A DNA stretch of 64,000 nucleotides, taken from the NCBI RefSeq assembly GCF_047121295.1, contig NZ_CP139447.1, positions 4,960,001-5,024,000 of the forward strand, read 5' to 3'. Below are positions 23,349 through 31,135 of this stretch, in pieces; the stretch's first letter is position 1; each line of letters begins with the position of its first letter. The translations under genes were made by a program, and so were the position numbers. A model generated the notes under the pieces. It did no database searches and had not been told where the DNA came from. It saw only the letters and a list, made by a program, of their open reading frames with translations. The DNA comes from Longispora sp047121295. GTDB lineage: Bacteria; Actinomycetota; Actinomycetes; Mycobacteriales; Micromonosporaceae.

Positions 23349-25892
23349 CTAGCCGGCGGTCAGGCTGAGGTCGTCGCAGGTGGAGGTGGCGGACGCGGAC
23401 GGCAGGTAGCAGAAGACCGTCGCGGTGGTGTTGCCGGCACCGGTGGTGAACGGGACGGTCATCAACGTCCAGCCCGTGGCCGTGGTGCGGGAGGTGACCT
23501 GCGCGCTGCCGTAGTTCTTCACCCCGAAGCTGGTGGACAGGCCCGAATCGGCCCGGACCCAGCCGGTGTAGGTGTAGGCGGTGTTCGGCGACAGACCCGT
23601 GACCGTGTACTCCATGGTCGCGTAGTCCCCGGCCCCCGACGCCAGGCGCAGGTCACGGGTGGGGCCGTGCGCCGCCGCGTCGGTGACGATCGTGGCGTTG
23701 TGCGCGGTCCAGCCGGGCAGGTTGCCGGCCTCGAAGTTCCCGGCGGGAATGAGGTTGGCGCTGGCGGTGCCGGCCGGGAAGGTCAGCGTCTGGGCGTTGA
23801 CCGGGCGGGTGTCGCCCGCCGCCCCGGGGTTGGTCCAGTCGCGCTGCGGTGCGGTCGCGGCCCCGCCCGCAGTCAGGCTGAGGGCCTGGCCGCTGTACCG
23901 GTTGACCAGCCGGTAGCTGCCCGCCGGCAGGCCCGCGTCGGTGACGGTCTGCACGAACCACTGCATGCCGACGCTGGAGCCGGTGCCCAGGGTCAGCCCC
24001 GCGCCCCAGGCCCGGCCGGAGTTGGCCGTGTCGGTCACGCCGAGGTTCTGGCCCGAGGCGACGTTGGCGATGGTGAAGAACCCGTCACCGGTGGCCGTGA
24101 ACCGCCAGGCCTGCGACGAGGACGTGCCGCTGGTGGCCGTCGTGGTCACGCTGCCGCCGGACTGGGCCAGGTACCGGCCGCTGCCGGCGGCGATCTGGTA
24201 GGCGGTACCGGGGACGACCGGCGGGGTGGGCAGGCTGCCCGACGCGAGGTCGATCGTGGTGGCGACCCAGTGCGCGTTGGGGTTCGTGGCGTTGCAGCTG
24301 TAGATGCAGTAGTCGCGGAACGTCTTGCCCACCAGGTAGTTGGACGTCTTGCTGGTCGAGTCGAGCAGCGACCGGTACCAGGCTGCGGCACTCGGGTCGG
24401 CGACCGTGCCGATGTCCACCCACTTCTGGGTGGCGAGGTCGGACGTGGTGTAGACGTGCAGCGGCATCGAGGTCGTGGGGCTCTGCGGCCGAGCCATGGT
24501 GATGTACCGGCCCAGGTAGGCGTCGTAGGCGACGTTGAGCCGGCCCAGCGGGAGGCTGGGCAGCTGGCCCGCGGCGATCTGCTGCGCCGTGGTCCCGGTG
24601 TTCAGCGGGTTGTAGGCGTCGTTGATGTAGGGGGTGTTGGTCCCGTCGAAGGGAAGCAGCGAGGCCTCCTTGCCGCCGACGCCGGGCTGGGTCCAGGTGC
24701 CGCCGTACCACTTCTTCCACGACGACGGGGCCATCTTCGCCGAGATCGGGGCCCGCGCGACGTGCGCGAGGTCGACCCGGCCGCCGCCGGCCTGGTTGAG
24801 GACCTGGGTGTCGTACTGGATGTAGAAGTACCCGGAGGCGTTGTCGACGAACAGCTTCGGGTCGCCGTCGCCGAAGTAGTACGTCTGGTTCGGGAACTGT
24901 TCGCGGCCGTCCTTCGTGGGATCGTTGCAGACGGCCAGCTTCAGCGTGGCGACGGCGTCGACACAGTTGGCGGGGGTCCCGGTCAGGCGCAGCTGCCCCT
25001 TCGCGCCCGCGGTGGGCATGGCGAAGGTCTGGGTCGCCGAGCCGGTGCAGTCCTGGATGGTGAACGTGGCGCCGGCGCCGGTGCCCGAGGAGGTCAGACA
25101 GCGCCCGGAGGACGGGTGCACCAGCGTGGAGCCGGTGACGGTCCACTTCTGGTTGGGGCCGCCGTTGCAGGGGTACTTGACGACAGCGGTGCCCGCCGCC
25201 GGGCCGCCGCCCTGCACGTCGAGACAGTTGCCGCCGACCTTGAAGCTGCCGTCCGCGGCCCTGGTCCACAGCTGGTCGTTCGCCCGCCAGGTGGAGAACG
25301 GCGACGTGATGATGTGGTCCAGGATCGTCCACGTGCCGCCGTGGTCGGTCGAGCGCGCGTAGTCGATCGAGTCGTAGTGCAGCCCGTCCCCGAACGGCGA
25401 CGGGGTGAACTCGTTGTGCACCACCCCGTACCAGTCGCTGGTGTCCGGGTCCACCCACACGCCGATCAGGTCGCAGTAGTTGCGCTCGGAGTAGCCCGTC
25501 GTGGGGCGCGGGTCGTAGGTGGATTCCAGGCCGGTTGGGCTGTTGTTGCACCGCGTCTTGGTGTTGGCGTTGTCCGGAGCCGAGGCGATCGGGGCCGTGG
25601 TGACGCCCGTGTCGATGTCCGTGCCGGTCCAGAAGTTCCACTTCCGGCTGTCGGTGGCCCCGTACAGGGAGTGCGAGGACTGGAAGTAGAACTTCCCGTC
25701 ACTGTCGATCAGGGGGTACGCCGCCGTGTCGTCGGCGTAGGCGTAGGAACCGGTCGCGCCAGTCGTGATCGTGTACGTCGGGTCCGCAGCGAGAGCGGGC
25801 GAGTTCAGGGCGCCCATGGCGGCGACCGTCAGCGCCAGGGGCACCAGCGCCGCGAGTACGGTCCGGGACCGTCGCGAGGTTCGAGATCGCAT
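23349..25892 (-). CDS. Large secreted beta-propeller protein with ricin-type lectin domains
   Basis: Secreted protein of 847 aa. The signal peptide ends about residue 36 (SPALA-A). A propeller-like N-terminal part contains an Asp-box, STDHGGTW (about 186-193), as in sialidases and related hydrolases. A first ricin-type beta-trefoil (about 215-320, GGNCLDVQGGGPA and GPNQKWTV) is inserted inside the propeller. The propeller then resumes to about 555, with GDPKLFVDN and LNVAYDAYLGRYITM. A second trefoil (about 570-680) and a C-terminal CBM4/9-like sandwich (about 700-847) follow. Sialidase activity is not supported because only one Asp-box and no arginine triad are evident. GAGGA precedes the ATG. 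Its promoter shares a 45-bp element with GH27, and a 22-bp terminator follows. Confidence 0.75.
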   Translation of the reverse strand: MRSRTSRRSRTVLAALVPLALTVAAMGALNSPALAADPTYTITTGATGSYAYADDTAAYPLIDSDGKFYFQSSHSLYGATDSRKWNFWTGTDIDTGVTTAPIASAPDNANTKTRCNNSPTGLESTYDPRPTTGYSERNYCDLIGVWVDPDTSDWYGVVHNEFTPSPFGDGLHYDSIDYARSTDHGGTWTILDHIITSPFSTWRANDQLWTRAADGSFKVGGNCLDVQGGGPAAGTAVVKYPCNGGPNQKWTVTGSTLVHPSSGRCLTSSGTGAGATFTIQDCTGSATQTFAMPTAGAKGQLRLTGTPANCVDAVATLKLAVCNDPTKDGREQFPNQTYYFGDGDPKLFVDNASGYFYIQYDTQVLNQAGGGRVDLAHVARAPISAKMAPSSWKKWYGGTWTQPGVGGKEASLLPFDGTNTPYINDAYNPLNTGTTAQQIAAGQLPSLPLGRLNVAYDAYLGRYITMARPQSPTTSMPLHVYTTSDLATQKWVDIGTVADPSAAAWYRSLLDSTSKTSNYLVGKTFRDYCIYSCNATNPNAHWVATTIDLASGSLPTPPVVPGTAYQIAAGSGRYLAQSGGSVTTTATSGTSSSQAWRFTATGDGFFTIANVASGQNLGVTDTANSGRAWGAGLTLGTGSSVGMQWFVQTVTDAGLPAGSYRLVNRYSGQALSLTAGGAATAPQRDWTNPGAAGDTRPVNAQTLTFPAGTASANLIPAGNFEAGNLPGWTAHNATIVTDAAAHGPTRDLRLASGAGDYATMEYTVTGLSPNTAYTYTGWVRADSGLSTSFGVKNYGSAQVTSRTTATGWTLMTVPFTTGAGNTTATVFCYLPSASATSTCDDLSLTAG

Positions 25893-26062
25893 GTGAATCC
25901 TCTACTGGGTGATCAAGCCGGGCTGAGGCGTGGCAGCCCGTACAGTGAACGGAATCCCGCCGCACGGTGACGACGGATCCAGCAGTCGGGTCACGCTGGC
26001 TGAACGGCGCTCAGCGCTGGCCTCGGCGGCTGTGGTGGGAGCCAGCCTGCGACCACGCCAGA

Positions 26063-26107
26063 CCAGAGTCAACGCTCGGGCACCAAACGATCAGAACCGA
26101 TCAGACA
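26063..26107 (-). promoter_or_regulatory. Shared 45-bp promoter/operator element, copy 2
   Basis: Counterpart of 7991-8035, located 171 bases upstream of the propeller gene's ATG. Read toward that gene it starts TGTCTGATCGGTTCTGATCG, so the 10-bp-spaced TCTGATCG direct repeat is perfect here. It ends CGTTGACTC. About 36 of 45 bases agree with the GH27 copy. The rest of 25893-26157 shows no gene. Confidence 0.6.
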
Positions 26108-26157
26108 GCTCGGGCCACAGGTCGCACGGTGCCCCGGCGACGCCCTCCGGACCTGTC

Positions 26158-26847
26158 CTACTCGAAGGCCGCCAGGTGACGGGAACGGGCCGAGACCAGG
26201 TGATCGCGCATGGCCCTGTCGGCGGCGTCGCCGTCGCCGGACAGGATCGCCGCGACGATGGCCTCGTGCTCGGCGCCGGTGCTGCCGGCCGTGGTCTGCG
26301 GGAAGTGCAGCCGGTGCAGGTGCAGGTGGGCGTGCAGCCGGAAGATGGACTCCCGCAGCATGTTGTTGCCGGCGAGCTCGGCGATGCTGTCGTGGAAGTG
26401 GGCGTCCAGGGCCATGAAGTCGGCGTAGCCACGGTATCCGTCCTCGCCGTCCATCCGGACGCCGGCGGAGGCCTCGGCGAGCGCCCGCTCGCGAGCCGCC
26501 AGGGGTGCGCGGGTCGCGGCCCGGCTGGCGGCGGCGCTCTCGAGCACGATCCGCAGGTCGAACAGCTCCTCGAACTCCGCGCGGGTGAGCAGCGGCGCGA
26601 CCGTGTAGCCGGCGAGCGGGCGCTTACGGACCAGGCCGTCGGATTCGAGGCGGGCGAGGGCCTCGCGCACCGGGGTGGGCGACACCTCCAGCTCCCGGGA
26701 CAGCGCGTCGATGTTGACCCGGTCGCCCGGCGGGATGCCGTGGTCCATGATCAGCGCTTTCACCGTTTCGTACACGTCTTCGCTGAGCGTGAGCCGGCGG
26801 GCGGGTCGGACACGCGGCGAGCGGGCTGCCGCGGGGTGCTCGGCCAT
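26158..26847 (-). CDS. GntR-family (FCD) regulator of the fucose island
   Basis: GntR repressor of the FadR/FCD subfamily, 229 aa. The winged helix spans about 20-85 (LTLSEDVYETVKALIMDHGI and SPTPVREALARLESDGLV). The helical FCD domain carries metal-binding His positions in MALDAHFHDSI, LHLHRLHF and GAEHEAI. GAAGGAG lies 6 bases before the ATG. It is divergent from the sugar operon starting at 26945, with the palindrome ATCCTATAGGAT between them, and a related element lies at the fucosidase promoter. I infer that it represses both operons and itself and is released by a fucose-derived acid or lactone, as FCD proteins usually sense small carboxylates. A GATAAT hexamer (26894-26899, minus) is a good -10 for this gene. 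Confidence 0.88.
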   Translation of the reverse strand: MAEHPAAARSPRVRPARRLTLSEDVYETVKALIMDHGIPPGDRVNIDALSRELEVSPTPVREALARLESDGLVRKRPLAGYTVAPLLTRAEFEELFDLRIVLESAAASRAATRAPLAARERALAEASAGVRMDGEDGYRGYADFMALDAHFHDSIAELAGNNMLRESIFRLHAHLHLHRLHFPQTTAGSTGAEHEAIVAAILSGDGDAADRAMRDHLVSARSRHLAAFE

Positions 26848-26908
26848 GTGTGGCTCCTTCGGCTATTGACGGGTCCGCACTGGGCGGGTAAACATTATCG
26901 CAGTCGAC

Positions 26909-26927
26909 ATCCTATAGGATCGACGAT
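26909..26927. promoter_or_regulatory. GntR operator overlapping the fucose operon promoter
   Basis: ATCCTATAGGAT (26909-26920) is a perfect 12-bp palindrome. The overlapping 13-mer TAGGATCGACGAT (26915-26927) recurs as TAGGATCTACGAT at 41183-41195 on the minus strand, upstream of the secreted fucosidase (12 of 13 identical). TAGGAT could serve as the -10 hexamer, so bound GntR would exclude RNA polymerase. TTATCG at 26895 and CGATAA at 26924 form an outer inverted pair. Confidence 0.65.
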
Positions 26928-26944
26928 AAAGGGACAAGGATCGG

Positions 26945-28003
26945 GTGATCAGGATGACCAGGATGAACGCCAGGCTCGGCGTGAGCCTCGCGGTGCTGCT
27001 CGCGGTGGGCCTCTCGGGGGCGGGCTGCACGAAGAAGAGTGACGCCGACGCGGCAGGCACGGCGGCGAAGACGCCCGGCCAGGTGAAGGTCGCGCTCGTG
27101 CCGGGCGGCGCCCATCCGTACTTCCAGGCGTGGAAGGCGACCGCACCGAAGGCGAAGGCCGACTTCAAGCTCGGCGACGCGACGTTCGACGAGACCGCCG
27201 GCTGGGACCAGACCAAGCAGAACGACGTGCTCAAGTCCCTCGCGGCCCAGGGCTTCAACGCGTTCGGGATCTTCGGGGTGTCCCCGGACAACATCAACTC
27301 CACGTTCGAGGACCTGAAGCGGCAGGGCTACCCGGTCGCGTCGCTGGCCTCCTGCCCGGCCGGCACCAACAAGGCGGACTTCTGCCTGTCCACCGACGTG
27401 GAACTGGCCGCGTACAAGGCGGCGAAGGCGGCCATCGACGCGATGGGCGGCACCGGCAACCTCGTGCACCTGACCGGCAACAAGGTCGACTCCAACACCC
27501 AGCGCCGGATCAAGGGCGTCGAGAAGGCCGTCGCCGAGACCAGCGGGAAGGTGGTGCTCGTCGAGAACGTCACCGACATCGACAAGGACCTGCAGACCGC
27601 GAAGAAGGCCGTCGCCGACCTGCTCGCCGCGAAGGGCAAGCAGATCCAGGGCATCGTCAACACCGCCTACAACCCGTCGGTGGCCGCCGCCGAGGGCGTC
27701 AAGCAGTCCGGGCTGCCGATCAAGGTGGTCGCGATCGACGACGACAAGACGATCCTGGACGCGATCCGCGACGGTTCGATCTCCGGCACCGTGCTGCAGA
27801 ACCCTGTCGGCCAGGCCTACGTCGGCTCCTACGCCCTGATGAAGCTGTCCACCGGCTGCACCATGAAGACCCCGGGCGCCATTGTCGACTCCGGTTCCTT
27901 CGTCGTCACCAAGAGCGGCCTGGACACCTATGAGGCCGAGCGCACCGCGAAGACCGAGGAACTGCGCAAGCAGTTCGATGCCGAGTTCCTGAGCTGCAAG
28001 TAA
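26945..28003 (+). CDS. Sugar ABC transporter substrate-binding lipoprotein (RbsB type)
   Basis: CUT2-type periplasmic-binding-protein-fold receptor, 352 aa, probably for L-fucose. The signal peptide has a lipobox at LSGAGC (Cys28), so it is lipid-anchored outside the membrane. The mature domain resembles ribose/monosaccharide receptors. The GTG at 26945 with AAGGA 4 bases before it is taken as start; ATGs at 26954 and 26963 are alternatives. It is the first gene of a tightly packed ten-gene operon and overlaps the dehydratase gene by one base (TAATG). The permeases and ATPase of the same importer are encoded at 29088-32643. Ligand identity is inferred from the operon, not from binding-site residues. 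Confidence 0.88.
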   Translation: MIRMTRMNARLGVSLAVLLAVGLSGAGCTKKSDADAAGTAAKTPGQVKVALVPGGAHPYFQAWKATAPKAKADFKLGDATFDETAGWDQTKQNDVLKSLAAQGFNAFGIFGVSPDNINSTFEDLKRQGYPVASLASCPAGTNKADFCLSTDVELAAYKAAKAAIDAMGGTGNLVHLTGNKVDSNTQRRIKGVEKAVAETSGKVVLVENVTDIDKDLQTAKKAVADLLAAKGKQIQGIVNTAYNPSVAAAEGVKQSGLPIKVVAIDDDKTILDAIRDGSISGTVLQNPVGQAYVGSYALMKLSTGCTMKTPGAIVDSGSFVVTKSGLDTYEAERTAKTEELRKQFDAEFLSCK

Positions 28004-29091
28004 TGAACACGATCACCCACGCCGAGGCGTACCTGGTCGACGTGGCCGTGGAGACCGTGCGCACCGACGCGCTGCAGACCTTCGTCAAGCAGGAGACCCT
28101 GTTCGTCGAGGTGCGCACGGCCGACGGGGGCACGGGGGTCGGCTACTCCTACACCATCGGCACCGGCGGGACGGCCGTGCTCGCGCTGCTGCGCGACGTG
28201 CTGCTGCCCCGGCTCGTCGGCCTCGACGGGTCCCGGGTGGAGCACGCGTGGCGGGAGCTGTACAACGTCACCCGGGCAACCGCCGTCGGAGCCATCACCT
28301 CCCTCGCCCTGGCCGCCGTCGACACCGCCCTGTGGGACCTGCGCGCCAAGGCCGCCGGCCTGCCCCTGTGGGTCCTCGCCGGCGGAGCCAAGGACCGCAT
28401 CCCGTTGTACGACACCGAGGGCGGCTGGCTGCACCTGCCCGTCGAGGACCTGGTCACGGCCACCAAGGCGAGCCGGGACGCCGGGTGGCGCGGGGCGAAG
28501 CTCAAGGTCGGCAAGGCCTCGGCCGCCGAGGACGTGGAACGGCTCACGGCGGTCCGGGCGGCCGTCGGCGACCGGTTCGACATCATGGTCGACGCCAACC
28601 AGTCGTTCACCACGGCCGAGGCCGTCCGCCGCGCCCGGCTGTTCGAACCCCTCGACCTGACCTGGTTCGAGGAGCCGCTGCCCGCCGACGACGTCGCCGG
28701 GCACGAGGTCCTCGCCCGCTCGACCACCATACCGGTGGCGGTCGGCGAGTCGATGTACTCGATCGGCCAGTTCGCCGAGTACCTGCGCCGGGGCGCCGCC
28801 GGCATCGTCCAGGTCGACGTCGCCCGGATCGGTGGCATCACCCCGTGGCTGAAGGTCGCGCACGCCGCCGAGGCCGCCAACGTCGCCGTCTGCCCGCACT
28901 TCCTGATGGAACTGCATGTCAGCCTGTGCGCGGCGGTGCCCAACAGCGCCTACCTCGAACACATCCCGCAACTGCGCGCCATCACCCGCACCGAGATCGC
29001 CGTGGTCGACGGCCAGGCGCTGGCGCCCACCGCGCCGGGGCTCGGCATCGACTGGGACCGCGACGCCGTCGACGATCGGAGGGTGGCGTGA
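28003..29091 (+). CDS. Enolase-superfamily sugar acid dehydratase (probable L-fuconate dehydratase)
   Basis: Mandelate racemase/muconate lactonizing enzyme family, 362 aa, predicted to dehydrate L-fuconate to 2-keto-3-deoxy-L-fuconate. The acid/base residues of the MR subgroup are present: KLK (166-168), a metal triad in MVDANQ (Asp197), WFEEP (Glu223) and VGES (Glu249), and the His-Asp dyad Asp272/His299 (VDVARIGG and CPHFLMELH). The characterised L-fuconate dehydratase of Xanthomonas is longer, about 440 aa, so this is probably a different branch recruited to the same step. Dehydration of a related acid such as L-galactonate or D-arabinonate is also possible. It overlaps both neighbours by 1 and 4 bases, indicating translational coupling. 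Confidence 0.8.
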   Translation: MNTITHAEAYLVDVAVETVRTDALQTFVKQETLFVEVRTADGGTGVGYSYTIGTGGTAVLALLRDVLLPRLVGLDGSRVEHAWRELYNVTRATAVGAITSLALAAVDTALWDLRAKAAGLPLWVLAGGAKDRIPLYDTEGGWLHLPVEDLVTATKASRDAGWRGAKLKVGKASAAEDVERLTAVRAAVGDRFDIMVDANQSFTTAEAVRRARLFEPLDLTWFEEPLPADDVAGHEVLARSTTIPVAVGESMYSIGQFAEYLRRGAAGIVQVDVARIGGITPWLKVAHAAEAANVAVCPHFLMELHVSLCAAVPNSAYLEHIPQLRAITRTEIAVVDGQALAPTAPGLGIDWDRDAVDDRRVA

Positions 29092-30164
29092 ATCCCGTGC
29101 GTGAGCTCGCGCCCCCGGAGACCGCCCGGCCGGCGGCCCGGCGTGGCGCCCGCGTCCTGGCGCTGCTGACGAATCAGCGCGTGGGACTGTCCCTGGTGAT
29201 CGTCGCCCTCGTCGTGGTGTTCTCGAGCCTGCGGCCGGCGTTCCTCGACTCCCGGCTGACGATCGCGCCGCTGCTGGCCGACATCACCGTGTACATCGTG
29301 GTGGGGCTGGCCCAGCTCGCCGTCCTGTCCCTCGGGCACATGAACGTGGCCGTGGGCCGGATGGCCGCGCTGTCGACCTTCGCGATGGGCTTCGCGTACT
29401 CCCGGTGGGGCGTGCCCCTCGTCGTCGGGCTGCTCATCGGCCTGGCGGTCGGCGCCGCGATCGGGGCCCTCGCGGGCGGCATCATCGCCGTGACCGGGGT
29501 GAACTCCTTCGTGGTGACCCTCGCTCTCGACTTCGGGCTGCTGGGCCTGGTCACCATCCTCTACACCCGGTTCGCCGGCGGGGTGGCGTTCTCCGCGCGG
29601 CCGGCCGGCCTGTCGGCGCTGCGCAACGACACGTTCGCCAACTACTGCCTCGGCGACGCGTGCGGGCCGCGCATCCCGCTCGTGCTGCCGATCGCGGTCG
29701 TCGCCGCCCTGGCCGTCGGCGTGCTGTTCCGGCACGCCCGGGTCGGCAGGGAGATGCTGATGAGCGGGTCAAACATGAAGGCCGCCGAGCTGTCGGGCAT
29801 CCCGACCCGCCGGCGCGTCGTCCAGGCCCACGCGGTCAGCGGGCTGCTGGCCGCGCTGGCCGGGTTCCTGCTGGCCGCCAACAACGGGGCGTTCTCCGCC
29901 GCGATCGGCGAACAGTTCCTGCTGCCGTCGTTCCTCGCGCCCGTCCTCGGCGGCACGCTGCTGGCCGGCGGCGCGGTCAGCGTCCTGGGCACCGTGCTGG
30001 GCGCGACCGCGTCCCAGGTCATCTACAAGGGCCTGAACCTGCTCCAGTTCTCCCTGGAGAACCTCAAGATCTACATCGGCCTGGTACTGCTCGTCGCGTT
30101 GTCCCTCGACCGGGTCCGCGCCGTGCTCGCCGGGCGCCGCCGGGACCGGGAGGTGACGACGTGA
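29088..30164 (+). CDS. Sugar ABC transporter permease 1 (RbsC type)
   Basis: CUT2 permease of the presumed fucose importer, 358 aa, about nine to ten hydrophobic helices. The GTG at 29088 has GGAGGG upstream and overlaps the dehydratase stop (GTGA). The ORF open further upstream is a shadow. Typical RbsC-family features include LGHMNVAVGRMAALS (about 82-96) and SGSNMKAAELSGIPTRR near the cytoplasmic loop. A second, different permease follows immediately, so the channel is likely heterodimeric, while many CUT2 systems use one permease. Confidence 0.9.
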   Translation: MNPVRELAPPETARPAARRGARVLALLTNQRVGLSLVIVALVVVFSSLRPAFLDSRLTIAPLLADITVYIVVGLAQLAVLSLGHMNVAVGRMAALSTFAMGFAYSRWGVPLVVGLLIGLAVGAAIGALAGGIIAVTGVNSFVVTLALDFGLLGLVTILYTRFAGGVAFSARPAGLSALRNDTFANYCLGDACGPRIPLVLPIAVVAALAVGVLFRHARVGREMLMSGSNMKAAELSGIPTRRRVVQAHAVSGLLAALAGFLLAANNGAFSAAIGEQFLLPSFLAPVLGGTLLAGGAVSVLGTVLGATASQVIYKGLNLLQFSLENLKIYIGLVLLVALSLDRVRAVLAGRRRDREVTT

Positions 30165-31135
30165 TGCCCACCCGCACCGCCGCGCGGCGCGACATCAGGG
30201 GCGCCAACGAGCTCACGCTCGCAGCCCTGGCCCTCGTCGGTTTCTTCGCCCTCGCGGTGGCGACCGACTTCAACCTGCTCACCGCCGGCACCATGGACGC
30301 GTTCCTGCGCTTCCTCGCGGTACCCGTCGTGATCGGTCTCGCGCAGATGGCGGTGCTGGCCGTGGGGCAGATGAACCTGTCCGTCGGCGCGTTGACGGGT
30401 TTCTGCGCGATGGCCTCGGCCGCGCTGATGGTCGACGGGGGTGTCCCCGCGCCCTTCGCCGTGCTCGCGGCCCTCGTGATCGGCGCGGCGGCCGGGCTGG
30501 TCAACGGGCTGCTCGTCGTCGTCACCCGGATCAACGGGTTCATCGTCACGCTGGCCACCATGACGATCTTCGAGGGGCTGCGCTACGGCATCAACGGCAC
30601 CGGCACCTACCAGGGCTACTCCCCCGCCCTGCTCCGGATCGGCCACGCCTCGGTGCTCGGGATCCCGCTGGTCTTCCTCATCGCGCTGGCCGTCGCGGGC
30701 GGCGTGGCCCTGTTCTTCCGCCGCTCCGTCCCCGGCCGGCACATGCTCGCCTCCGGCGGCAACCCGTTCGCCGCGCACCTGTCCGGGATCTCCAACAACC
30801 GGTCCATCGTGCTCGGGCACGCGCTGTCGGGGCTGCTGGCCGGCGTCGCGGCGGTCATGATCGTGGCCGACCTGGCCTCGGTCAACGCCTCCATCGGCGA
30901 CGACCTCCTGCTGCCCAGCTTCGCCGCGCCCATCATCGGCGGCGTCGCCCTCACCGGCGGCGTGATCAGCGTGTGGGGCACCGTCCTCGCCTCGTTCCTG
31001 ATCCGCCTCGTCGAGGTGACCCAGGCCCAGTTCAACATCAACCGGCGCTTCATCGACCTCGTCATCGGCGCGGTCGTGCTCGGCGCCGTGCTGCTCGGCC
31101 GCGCCCGGCACAAGATCACCGGAGGCGAACGATGA
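30164..31135 (+). CDS. Sugar ABC transporter permease 2 (RbsC type)
   Basis: Second CUT2 permease, 323 aa, with hydrophobic helices from about residue 18. It contains VGQMNLSVGALTGFCAM and ASGGNPFAAHLSGISNNR, which are the same positions as in permease 1. The ATG at 30164 overlaps the preceding TGA; the GTG three bases earlier (30161) has slightly better spacing to GGGAGG and is an alternative start. It overlaps the ATPase gene by 4 bases. Homology to permease 1 is visible in family motifs, but the proteins are clearly diverged, not a recent duplication. Confidence 0.9.
   Translation: MPTRTAARRDIRGANELTLAALALVGFFALAVATDFNLLTAGTMDAFLRFLAVPVVIGLAQMAVLAVGQMNLSVGALTGFCAMASAALMVDGGVPAPFAVLAALVIGAAAGLVNGLLVVVTRINGFIVTLATMTIFEGLRYGINGTGTYQGYSPALLRIGHASVLGIPLVFLIALAVAGGVALFFRRSVPGRHMLASGGNPFAAHLSGISNNRSIVLGHALSGLLAGVAAVMIVADLASVNASIGDDLLLPSFAAPIIGGVALTGGVISVWGTVLASFLIRLVEVTQAQFNINRRFIDLVIGAVVLGAVLLGRARHKITGGER

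Noticed and set aside
23349..25892. Calling the propeller protein a sialidase
   Set aside because: Only one Asp-box is seen, and the arginine triad and the FRIP motif of GH33 are not apparent.
23313..25970. An 885-codon plus-strand frame opposite the propeller gene
   Set aside because: Same kind of shadow. It runs through the 22-bp terminator and has no recognisable domains.
5701..26010. Repeat TGGCTGAACGGCGC at 5701 and 25997 upstream of two minus-strand genes
   Set aside because: Only 14 bp are shared, the distances to the start codons differ and the flanks do not match. It is too weak beside the 45-bp element.
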